A stretch of DNA of 64,000 nucleotides from Rhizobium phaseoli (lineage in GTDB: Bacteria; Pseudomonadota; Alphaproteobacteria; Rhizobiales; Rhizobiaceae), in contig NZ_WUFT01000006.1 of assembly GCF_010668805.1 (NCBI RefSeq), positions 186,001 to 250,000 of the forward strand, written 5' to 3'. The notes under the pieces were generated by a model that ran no database searches, was not told where the DNA came from, and saw nothing but the letters and a program-made list of their open reading frames with translations. Of this stretch, positions 1 to 6,845 are shown piece by piece; position 1 is the stretch's first letter, and each line of letters starts with the position of its first letter. The position numbers and the translations under genes were made by a program.

Positions 1-256
1 TCGCATTTGTCGGCGTGTACTTGACCTTGGTGGGATCGCCGAAGACGGCCGAAGCGACGGCCTTGCAGAAGTCGACGTCGAAGCCAGCCCAATTGCCGGA
101 AGCGTCAGGTGCGGCAAAGCCGGTAAGGCCGGTATTGACACCACACTGAACGAAACCCTTAGCCTTTACATCGGTGAGTGTCGTGGCCGAGGCAGCCGAG
201 GCGCCAAGAGCGAAAACTGCTGCGCCGAGAGCGGCGGACAGAAGCTTGTTCTTCAT
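1..256 (-). CDS. aapJ: AapJ, periplasmic binding protein of the general L-amino-acid ABC transporter (5' part only)
   Basis: The gene is cut by the left edge; only about the first 85 residues are present. The ATG is at 256-254 on the minus strand, preceded by a GGTTGGGA-type ribosome site. The product begins with a clear signal peptide (MKNKLLSA... to an ASA-type cleavage near residue 22). The mature start contains VKAKGFVQCGVNTGLTGF and GFDVDFCKAVA, typical of the AapJ branch of family 3 amino-acid binding proteins. In rhizobia AapJ delivers many L-amino acids to the AapQMP permease, and aapJ lies divergent from metC, as here. A paralogous binding protein sits at 62379-63413. Confidence 0.93.
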   Translation of the reverse strand, partial: MKNKLLSAALGAAVFALGASAASATTLTDVKAKGFVQCGVNTGLTGFAAPDASGNWAGFDVDFCKAVASAVFGDPTKVKYTPTNA

Positions 257-613
257 TTTTCCCAACCTTTTCCGTTGTCTTATATTTTCTTGTGGGGGAG
301 TTCCGGCGGAAAAACCTGCCGCCCCCATTGTCTCGACACCCTCCCGGCGCGAGTGCCCTATCACAGTCGCAAATGTCACCACGGTCAAGTGTCGCCATCA
401 ATAATTGCGGCAAAATTCGGAATTTTGGCGGATTGCGCCGCATTCGAGGGCGGTTGACTATGAAATAGGCGTCCGATTGCGGAAAAATAACGCGAAATTC
501 GGAAAATCCATCATTCCCGAGGGCGCCCGCAACCGGTCGACAAGGGGTTGACCGGACACGGCGGGGCGTCCAAAAGTCTGGTTTCGTGCCCCTCGCCAAA
601 GGCTATTTCCGAA
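257..613. promoter_or_regulatory. aapJ/metC divergent intergenic region
   Basis: No gene is visible in these 357 bases, which must hold the divergent promoters of aapJ and metC. A perfect 7-bp inverted repeat with one central base (AAAATTC g GAATTTT) lies at 412-426. The decamer AAATTCGGAA occurs at 413-422 and again at 495-504, 82 bp apart on the same strand. The metC-proximal part can fold into two stem-loops (listed separately). No sigma-54 type -24/-12 element was recognised. Confidence 0.5.
533..597 (+). promoter_or_regulatory. Structured 5' leader of metC (two predicted stem-loops)
   Basis: Stem 1 pairs CCGGTCGAC (533-541) with GTTGACCGG (547-555), nine pairs with one G-U and a five-base loop. 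Stem 2 pairs GGCGGGGC (560-567) with the C-rich strand at 588-597 with small bulges. The second arm ends 16 bases before the metC ATG and so could limit access to the ribosome site. The layout resembles a short regulatory leader, but it does not show the conserved core of SAM-II. The folding was read by eye; function is inference. Confidence 0.35.
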
Positions 614-1804
614 ATGAAAGACAAAGACAGCTTGCTGCAGAATGCCGGCATCAACACCCGCCTGACCCATATCGGCAACGACCCCTTCGACTATCACGGC
701 TTCGTCAATCCGCCGGTCGTACATGCCTCGACAGTGTTGTTCCCGAATGCGCGGACGATGGAGGCGCGCGCGCAGAAATATACCTACGGAACGCGCGGCA
801 CCCCGACGACGGACGCGCTCTGCGAAGCGATCGACGCACTCGAAGGCTCGGCCGGCACGATCCTCGTCCCCTCGGGTCTTGCGGCCGTCACCATTCCGTT
901 CCTGGGTTTCGTCGCTGCCGGCGATCATGCGCTCGTCGTCGATTCGGTCTATGGCCCGACGCGCCATTTCTGCGACACGATGTTGAAGCGTCTTGGCGTC
1001 GAGGTCGAATATTACGATCCGGCGATCGGCGCCGGCATCGAGGGCCTGTTCCGGCCGAACACCAAGCTCGTTCACACCGAAGCTCCCGGCTCCAACACCT
1101 TTGAGATGCAGGATATTCCGGCGATCTCGGCGGTTGCGCACCGCCACGGCGCCGTCGTCATGATGGACAATACCTGGGCGACGCCGCTCTATTTCCGGCC
1201 GCTCGATCATGGCGTCGACATCTCGATCCATGCATCGACGAAATATCCGTCCGGCCATTCCGATATCCTGCTCGGAACGGTGTCGGCCAATGCAGAACAC
1301 TGGGAGCGGCTGAAGGAAGCAAACGGTGTGCTCGGCATCTGCGGCGCACCCGATGACGCCTACCAGATTCTGCGTGGATTACGTACCATGGGCCTGCGCC
1401 TCGAGCGGCACTATGAAAGCGCGCTTGATATTGCAGAATGGCTGGAGGGTAGGGAGGATGTCGCCCGCGTGCTGCATCCGGCCCTGCCGAGTTTTCCCTC
1501 TCACCATCTCTGGAAGCGCGATTTCAAGGGCGCCAGCGGCATCTTTTCCTTCGTGCTTGCCGCTGATGGTCCCGAGAAATCTAGAGCAAAAGCGCATGCC
1601 TTCCTCGATGCGCTGAGGATTTTCGGTCTCGGCTATTCCTGGGGCGGCTATGAGAGCCTCGCTTTGCACGCCTATCTCAACGACCGCACGGTCGCCAAGG
1701 CTCCGACCGACGGTGCGGTCATCCGGCTGCAGATCGGCATCGAGGATGTGGTTGACCTCAAGGCCGATATCGAACGGGGCTTTGCGGCGGCAAGTGCCGT
1801 CTGA
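614..1804 (+). CDS. metC: Cystathionine beta-lyase
   Basis: The 396-residue protein belongs to the Cys/Met metabolism PLP-dependent family and should cleave cystathionine to homocysteine, ammonia and pyruvate in methionine synthesis. The PLP lysine is K210 within SIHASTKYPSGHSD, and the substrate/phosphate-binding YTYGTRGTPT stretch is near residue 56. The reading frame is open back to 548, but the ATG at 614 starts the conserved region and gives the normal family length. It lies divergent from aapJ, the arrangement known in R. leguminosarum. Other members of the family (gamma-synthase, gamma-lyase) are possible; context and the MetC-like signature favour beta-lyase. Confidence 0.9.
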   Translation: MKDKDSLLQNAGINTRLTHIGNDPFDYHGFVNPPVVHASTVLFPNARTMEARAQKYTYGTRGTPTTDALCEAIDALEGSAGTILVPSGLAAVTIPFLGFVAAGDHALVVDSVYGPTRHFCDTMLKRLGVEVEYYDPAIGAGIEGLFRPNTKLVHTEAPGSNTFEMQDIPAISAVAHRHGAVVMMDNTWATPLYFRPLDHGVDISIHASTKYPSGHSDILLGTVSANAEHWERLKEANGVLGICGAPDDAYQILRGLRTMGLRLERHYESALDIAEWLEGREDVARVLHPALPSFPSHHLWKRDFKGASGIFSFVLAADGPEKSRAKAHAFLDALRIFGLGYSWGGYESLALHAYLNDRTVAKAPTDGAVIRLQIGIEDVVDLKADIERGFAAASAV

Positions 1805-1847
1805 GCGATACGGGGCGCCCCCGCGCTATACCCCGGCTTGCTGCGCT

Positions 1848-3002
1848 TTATGGTAGGCGCAGAGCGCGATAGCCGTAGATCCAGTCGAGATCCGCTGCCA
1901 GGCTTTGCGGCGGCTTGAGGCCGAGCACGAGATCGCGGCCGATCCGGATCGGCCCTTTCGCATGATAGGCGAACCGATTGAAGGCGCCGCGCTGGCGAAG
2001 CTTCGCAATGCGTGGCGCTCGATGTCTTTCGAAGAGCAATAGGGCCTCTGCCACCGGACGGTTGGAGAGAAATGCGGCAAGTTCGTAGGCGTCTTCGATC
2101 GCCATCGCCGCTCCCTGTGCGGCAAAGGGCATCATCGCATGCGCGGCGTCGCCGATCAGAACCGTCTTGCGGCCGTCCTGCCACGCGCCTGATATGGTTT
2201 CGAACAGCGGCCAGAAAGTCAGCTTCCGGTGTCCTTCGAAGAGTGAGACGATCGCTGGGTTCCAGCCGGAAAAGCGTTTCCTGAGTTCTGCGCGCTGCTC
2301 GGCCGTCGGTTCGTTTTGCCAGGCCTGCGGTGCGCTATTGCCGGCGGTGATCGCCACCATGTTGAAGCTGCCGGTCTCCCTCAAGGGGTAACAGACGAGA
2401 TGCGCCGAACCGCCAAGAACCGCCGAAACGCTTGTCCGGTCGAGGAAACCGGGCGCCGCAGCCTCGGCAATGGTAAAGCGGTAGGCGATATTGCCGGAAA
2501 AGCGCGGCGAGGGGCTGCCCGGAACGGATTGCCGGAGCTTCGACCAGACGCCGTCAGCGCCGATGACGACATCGGCGTCGCGCTCGAAAGGCGGCAGCGT
2601 CGCCTCCATCCGGACACCGAGGTGAAGCCGGCAGAGCGGATCGGCCTCGACCGCGGCCAGAAGCGCTTTCTGCAATGTGCTGCGATGCAGGACACCATAG
2701 GGAGCGCCCCAGCGTTGCCGTGCGAATTTGCCTGCTGGCACCGCTGCGAGCTGGCGCAGCGAACTGCCGGATATCAGCCGGATTGCCTCAGGCTCGAGCC
2801 AGGCCTTTGACAGCCCTTCAAGGATACCGAGTTCGGCAAGGATGCAGGAGGCGTTCGGCGAAACCTGCAATCCGGCGCCGATGTCGGCAAGTTCGCCTGC
2901 CTGCTCGAAGATGTCGGAGCTGATGCCCCGGCGCGAAAGCGAAAGCGCAGTGGTCAACCCTGATATCCCGGCGCCGATGATGGCGGCATGTTCGACCGGC
3001 AT
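1848..3002 (-). CDS. FAD-dependent monooxygenase, salicylate-hydroxylase-like
   Basis: The 384-residue protein is a class A flavoprotein hydroxylase. It has an N-terminal dinucleotide-binding GAGISGLTTAL (residues 10-20) and a C-terminal FAD-ribityl motif, VLIGDAAHAMMPFAAQG, near residue 290. A DG-type motif, VVIGADGVWSKLR, lies near residue 150. Members use NAD(P)H and oxygen to hydroxylate aromatic rings; the substrate cannot be told from sequence. It is convergent with metC (43-bp gap) and 24 bp downstream of the zinc-finger gene on the same strand, so the two may be co-transcribed. Confidence 0.85.
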   Translation of the reverse strand: MPVEHAAIIGAGISGLTTALSLSRRGISSDIFEQAGELADIGAGLQVSPNASCILAELGILEGLSKAWLEPEAIRLISGSSLRQLAAVPAGKFARQRWGAPYGVLHRSTLQKALLAAVEADPLCRLHLGVRMEATLPPFERDADVVIGADGVWSKLRQSVPGSPSPRFSGNIAYRFTIAEAAAPGFLDRTSVSAVLGGSAHLVCYPLRETGSFNMVAITAGNSAPQAWQNEPTAEQRAELRKRFSGWNPAIVSLFEGHRKLTFWPLFETISGAWQDGRKTVLIGDAAHAMMPFAAQGAAMAIEDAYELAAFLSNRPVAEALLLFERHRAPRIAKLRQRGAFNRFAYHAKGPIRIGRDLVLGLKPPQSLAADLDWIYGYRALRLP

Positions 3003-3026
3003 TATCCGTCCGATCCGTCTCGGCGG

Positions 3027-3272
3027 TTAGGCCGCCTTCACGTGGAAAACGCAGCCGGCCGGATTGGTCTGGCTGGGCTTCAGCGCCGAATTGAAGCGAT
3101 AGAGGGTCGAGCAGTAGGAACAGACCTTCTCGTTGTCGTCACCCATGTCGATGAAGATATGCGGATGGTCGAATGGGGCCGAAGCGCCGGTGCACATGAA
3201 TTCCTTGACGCCGACTTCGATAACCCGGTGACCGCCGTCGTTCTGGAAGTGGGGAATGTTGTGGCCGGCCAT
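3027..3272 (-). CDS. Zinc-finger domain protein, zf-CHCC (NDUFS6-like)
   Basis: This 81-residue protein has one Cys, then an HPHIF segment, then CSYC (C27, H37, C52, C55), the metal-ligand pattern of the zf-CHCC family. That family is related to the C-terminal domain of the complex I accessory subunit NDUFS6. The start at 3272 has a GGAGAG ribosome site; longer in-frame ATGs upstream lack one. In alphaproteobacteria such proteins are thought to associate with complex I, which is inference here since no nuo gene is nearby. Confidence 0.85.
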   Translation of the reverse strand: MAGHNIPHFQNDGGHRVIEVGVKEFMCTGASAPFDHPHIFIDMGDDNEKVCSYCSTLYRFNSALKPSQTNPAGCVFHVKAA

Positions 3273-3443
3273 GTCGCTCTCCGAATGCTTTGAAATGTGC
3301 GCGGACCTTATAAGCCTTCGCCGCAAATGTGTAGAGCCAAAGCGCCGCGGTGGGTACCGTTTTTAGGCGCAGTTTTTTGGCCACAGTTTTTGGCTTCACG
3401 ATGAAAGATCGCTCGACTATGGTCGCGTCAAAAGGAAGACCTG

Positions 3444-4229
3444 ATGAACCTGAATACGCCCGTATTTTCAAGCTTCACTCATGACGGATTGCAACTCGCC
3501 TACTTTGATGAGGGCGATCCGGCCGGCGTGCCCGTTCTGTTGATCCACGGTTTTGCTTCGACGGCAAACGTCAACTGGGTGCATCCGGGCTGGCTGAAGA
3601 CGCTTGGCGATGCCGGCTACCGGGTGATCGCCATCGACAATCGCGGCCACGGCGCAAGCGACAAACCGCATGATTCCGAAGCCTATCGCCCTTGGGTGAT
3701 GGCCGGCGATGCGATGGCGCTGCTGGACCATCTCGGCATTCCGCAAACCAATGTCATGGGCTATTCGATGGGCGCGCGCATTTCCGTCTTTGCCGCCCTT
3801 GCCAATCCGCATCGCGTCCGTTCGCTGGTGCTCGGTGGCCTCGGCATCGGCATGACCGACGGCGTCGGCGACTGGGACCCGATCGCCGACGCACTGCTGG
3901 CGCCCTCGCTGGAAGACGTGACGCATGCCCGCGGCCGCATGTTCCGCGCCTTCGCCGACCAGACGAAAAGTGACCGCGTCGCTCTCGCCGATTGCATCCG
4001 CGGCTCGCGCGATCTCGTCGCCCGCTCGGATATGGCGAAGCTCGACATGCCGACGCTGATCGGCGTCGGAACAAAGGATGATATCGCCGGCTCGCCGCAG
4101 GAATTGGCGGCGCTGGTGCCGAATGCCGAGGCGCTCGACATTCCGGGCCGCGATCATATGCTCGCCGTCGGCGACAGGGTTTTCAAGCAGGCGGTGCTGG
4201 CTTTCTACGCGAGGGTCGCCAGAGGGTGA
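3444..4229 (+). CDS. Alpha/beta hydrolase
   Basis: The 261-residue protein shows the full alpha/beta-hydrolase layout. The oxyanion segment is LLIHGFAS (33-40), the nucleophile elbow is GYSMG with S108, the likely acid is D212 or D213 in GVGTKDD, and the histidine is H238 in GRDHML. The ribosome site AAGGAAGA precedes the ATG. It is divergent from the zinc-finger gene. Substrate is unknown; related proteins act as esterases, epoxide hydrolases or C-C hydrolases. Confidence 0.85.
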   Translation: MNLNTPVFSSFTHDGLQLAYFDEGDPAGVPVLLIHGFASTANVNWVHPGWLKTLGDAGYRVIAIDNRGHGASDKPHDSEAYRPWVMAGDAMALLDHLGIPQTNVMGYSMGARISVFAALANPHRVRSLVLGGLGIGMTDGVGDWDPIADALLAPSLEDVTHARGRMFRAFADQTKSDRVALADCIRGSRDLVARSDMAKLDMPTLIGVGTKDDIAGSPQELAALVPNAEALDIPGRDHMLAVGDRVFKQAVLAFYARVARG

Positions 4230-4369
4230 CATCGGCGCTGACATCATCGTGATGCCGAAAAACCATGCTAAAAAACCATAGCGACGGCACCCATTTATGT
4301 TATTGGCGTTTTCCCCTATATATTGGCATTCCGAAAACGGCATTCCGGCTGGCAACGAGGAGAGCGGCG

Positions 4370-5203
4370 ATGGTCGCAAAGACAGACATTCGTGCTTTTG
4401 AGACAGGCCAACCGTTGAAGGTGATGGATCCCATCTGGGATAGCCTGCGCGAGGAAGCCCGGCTCGCCGCCGAACGGGACCCGGTTCTTGCCGCCTTCCT
4501 CTACGCGACGGTGATCAACCATCGTTCGCTCGAGGAATGTGTCATCCACCGCATCTGCGAACGTCTCGATCATCCCGACATACAGGCGACCCTGCTTCGC
4601 CAGACCTTCGAGGAAATGCTCCTCGACTGGCCGGAGTGGAGCACCATTCTGCGTGTCGATATCCAGGCCATCTACGACCGCGATCCCGCTTGCCTCCGCT
4701 TCATGGAAGCAGTGCTCTATTTCAAGGGCTTCCACGCGCTGCAGACACACCGTCTCGCGCATTGGCTGCTGAACCGCGGCCGTCGTGATTTCGCGCTCTA
4801 TCTGCAGAGCCGCTCCTCCAGCGTCTTCCAGACCGACATCAATCCGGCCGCTCGTATCGGCAAGGGGATTTTCCTCGATCACGCCACCGGCCTCGTCGTC
4901 GGCGAGACTGCGGTTATCGGCGACAACGTCTCGATCCTGCATGGCGTCACGCTCGGCGGCACCGGCAAAGAAGGCGCCGACCGCCATCCGAAGATCGGCA
5001 GCGGCGTGATGATCGGCGCTGGCGCAAAGATCCTCGGCAATATCGAGATCGGCTTCTGCTCGCGCGTTGCCGCCGGCTCCGTCGTGTTGAAGGCAGTTCC
5101 GCCCAAAAAGACGGTCGCCGGCGTGCCGGCCAAGGTCGTCGGCGAAGCCGGTTGTTCCGAGCCGTCGCGCAATATGGACCAGGTGATCGGCGCCGATATC
5201 TGA
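4370..5203 (+). CDS. cysE: Serine O-acetyltransferase
   Basis: The enzyme transfers acetyl from acetyl-CoA to L-serine, the committed step of cysteine synthesis. The 277-residue protein has the helical N-terminal SATase domain (IWDSLREEARLAAERDP from about residue 19) followed by left-handed beta-helix hexapeptides. The catalytic-region motifs FLDHATGLVVGETAVIGD and HGVTLGGTGKE are both present. The start at 4370 follows a GAGGAGAG ribosome site at 4357-4364; the frame is open further upstream without a good site. The upstream bases repeat GGCATTCCG twice (about 4325-4350), with no assigned role. Confidence 0.95.
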   Translation: MVAKTDIRAFETGQPLKVMDPIWDSLREEARLAAERDPVLAAFLYATVINHRSLEECVIHRICERLDHPDIQATLLRQTFEEMLLDWPEWSTILRVDIQAIYDRDPACLRFMEAVLYFKGFHALQTHRLAHWLLNRGRRDFALYLQSRSSSVFQTDINPAARIGKGIFLDHATGLVVGETAVIGDNVSILHGVTLGGTGKEGADRHPKIGSGVMIGAGAKILGNIEIGFCSRVAAGSVVLKAVPPKKTVAGVPAKVVGEAGCSEPSRNMDQVIGADI

Positions 5204-5344
5204 GCGGCTGCCGGAGAAAAGGATCGGGAAAAATCGGCGGAAACCGGGCGGGGACAGAAATTGCCATGTGGCAACCTTGCCTTTACACCGCTGCTTTTCC
5301 TGTGCAAGAAGCGGCCAATCAAGACCGTTTACGGAGATGACAGA

Positions 5345-5548
5345 GTGAAGCCTGAAGAAATCAAGAAGCTCGACGCCTATTTCAAACGCACGCTCAACCC
5401 GCAGGTCGTCGTCAAGGCGCGTCCGCGCAAGGATGATTCTGCGGAGGTCTATCTCGGCGAAGAATTTCTGGGCCTCGTCTATATCGATGACGAGGACGGC
5501 GATCGCTCCTACAACTTTTCGATGGCGATCCTCGACGTCGATCTCTGA
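5345..5548 (+). CDS. DUF3126 family protein
   Basis: This 67-residue acidic protein begins MKPEEIKKLDAYFKRTLN and ends FSMAILDVDL, matching the short alphaproteobacterial DUF3126 family. The start is a GTG at 5345 with GGAGAT seven bases upstream; no ATG is available at the right place. A strong terminator follows at 5567. The role of the family is unknown. The gene is commonly found beside cysE in rhizobia. Confidence 0.85.
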   Translation: MKPEEIKKLDAYFKRTLNPQVVVKARPRKDDSAEVYLGEEFLGLVYIDDEDGDRSYNFSMAILDVDL

Positions 5549-5566
5549 TCGCGTTCGAATGCTTTC

Positions 5567-5606
5567 AAAGGACCGAACGGCGCGATCCGTTCGGTCCTTT
5601 TTGTCT
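5567..5606 (+). terminator. Intrinsic terminator after DUF3126 gene
   Basis: A perfect 14-bp stem (AAAGGACCGAACGG at 5567-5580 with its complement at 5587-5600) encloses a six-base loop and runs into a T-rich tail. It ends the cysE/DUF3126 transcription. Confidence 0.9.
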
Positions 5607-5742
5607 TTTGGCTGCAGAGCCAAAATTAATTTTAAAGCTTCCGGTTGCGGTGATCTGATATATATTAGCAAAATCCGTTAAAGACGTACGTGCCCCGGCG
5701 CGCATCCTTTGTTTTATTATTGCCATACAACCCATAGGAGTG

Positions 5743-5789
5743 CTGCAGCGCACAAGACTACTTGACTATTTGTGCGTCGCAGCTACCCT
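5743..5789 (+). promoter_or_regulatory. Phasin promoter with two TGC-N3-GCA operator-like sites
   Basis: CTGCAGCGCAC (5743-5753) and GTGCGTCGCAG (5772-5782) both contain TGC-N3-GCA, and are nearly the inverse of each other. CTTGAC at 5761-5766, then 17 bases, then TACCCT at 5784-5789 gives a candidate -35/-10 pair with the second site lying between them. PhaR/AniA-type regulators of polyhydroxybutyrate granule genes are known to bind CTGC-N3/4-GCAG-like sequences. Assigning PhaR here is inference. Confidence 0.5.
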
Positions 5790-5821
5790 GCCGCAATCCC
5801 ACAGCCCAACGGAGGACGGTC

Positions 5822-6193
5822 ATGTTCAACTTTGACGATGCAAACAGGAAGAGCAAGGAAGCCGTCGATACGGCGCTGAAAACCTATTCCGACACGACCA
5901 GGGGCTTCCAGGCGATTGCCGCCGAGGCCACGGACTATTCGAAGAAATCCTTTCAGGACGCGGTGACGCATTTCGAAACCCTGGCTGGCGTCAAGAGCTT
6001 CGAGGCCGCTTTCGAACTGCAGAGCAACTACGTCAAGGCATATTTCGAAGGCTTCGTCTCCGAGACCACGAAGCTCAGCGAGATGTATGCCGATCTGGCC
6101 AAATCCGCCTACAAGCCTTATGAAGCGCCGATCGCCGCTGCCGTCGCCAAGGCCACCAAGCCGGCGCCGATTTCGACGCCTGCAGCCGCATGA
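5822..6193 (+). CDS. Phasin family protein
   Basis: Phasins coat polyhydroxyalkanoate granules in the cytoplasm and control their size. The 123-residue protein is mostly amphipathic helix (FNFDDANRKSKEAVDTALKTY onward, with FETLAGVKSFEAAFELQSNYVKAYFEGF in the middle) and has a low-complexity Ala/Pro tail, as in Phasin_2 proteins. GGAGG at 5811-5815 sets the ATG at 5822. A candidate PhaR-type promoter lies just upstream and a terminator at 6238, so it is a single-gene unit. Confidence 0.88.
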   Translation: MFNFDDANRKSKEAVDTALKTYSDTTRGFQAIAAEATDYSKKSFQDAVTHFETLAGVKSFEAAFELQSNYVKAYFEGFVSETTKLSEMYADLAKSAYKPYEAPIAAAVAKATKPAPISTPAAA

Positions 6194-6237
6194 ACTGATT
6201 CTGCAGGCGCAACCTGCGCTACATATTGAAAAATGGG

Positions 6238-6268
6238 GACCGGCTACGCATCTGTAGCCGGTCTTTTT
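6238..6268 (+). terminator. Intrinsic terminator after phasin gene
   Basis: GACCGGCTAC (6238-6247) pairs perfectly with GTAGCCGGTC (6254-6263) around a six-base loop and is followed by TTTTTG. Confidence 0.9.
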
Positions 6269-6359
6269 GTTTCCACTTTCGCCGCAACGCCTCCATGGGA
6301 TCGGCCGGGGACTTTTTTGGTCTTTCCCGTGCATGCCGGCCATTTCTTGATTGCAGTGA

Positions 6360-6389
6360 CTGACAGGGGGCTTAAAATCGGCCTATTAT
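6360..6389 (+). promoter_or_regulatory. clpS: Candidate promoter of clpS-clpA
   Basis: CTGACA at 6360-6365 and TATTAT at 6384-6389 are separated by 18 bases, close to a housekeeping sigma-70 promoter. It lies about 90 bp before clpS. Not tested beyond the match. Confidence 0.4.
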
Positions 6390-6478
6390 GAACTAAGTTA
6401 GTGTTTCAGATATTCGGCGGGAAAAGCACCCTCCCATGCTCCGCCGGATTGCTTGAGGCCGGATTGCTTGAGGAATGA

Positions 6479-6835
6479 ATGACAATGATCGCAAAGCCGA
6501 TCCGGATGCAGAATGACGGCGAAAGGAACGGGGAGAACGGAAATCGAACCTCGGTCATCACACGCACCAAGCCGAAGACCAAGAAGCCCAATCTCTACCG
6601 CGTACTGCTTTTGAATGATGACTACACTCCCATGGAATTCGTCATCCACATTCTGGAGCGTTTTTTTCAAAAGGATCGTGAAAGTGCCACCCGCATTATG
6701 CTCCATGTCCATAACCACGGCGTCGGCGAATGCGGAATATTCACATACGAGGTAGCGGAAACGAAGGTCAGCCAGGTGATGGACTTCGCCCGGCAGCACC
6801 AGCATCCGCTGCAATGCGTCATGGAAAAGAAGTGA
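6479..6835 (+). CDS. clpS: ATP-dependent Clp protease adaptor ClpS
   Basis: ClpS binds N-degron substrates and hands them to ClpA for degradation by ClpAP. The core [24 protein letters not shown] and [23 protein letters not shown] are strongly conserved; the NDD and HNHG elements form the N-end-binding pocket. A disordered Arg/Lys-rich N-terminus precedes the core. ATG codons at 6479 and 6485 both follow GAGGA; the protein is 118 or 116 residues. Its stop is 10 bp before clpA, consistent with one operon. Confidence 0.95.
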   Translation: MTMIAKPIRMQNDGERNGENGNRTSVITRTKPKTKKPNLYRVLLLNDDYTPMEFVIHILERFFQKDRESATRIMLHVHNHGVGECGIFTYEVAETKVSQVMDFARQHQHPLQCVMEKK

Positions 6836-6845
6836 GGATCTGAAC

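Noticed and set aside
533..613. SAM-II riboswitch upstream of metC
   Set aside because: The leader is structured, but the conserved SAM-II loop and pseudoknot bases could not be found.
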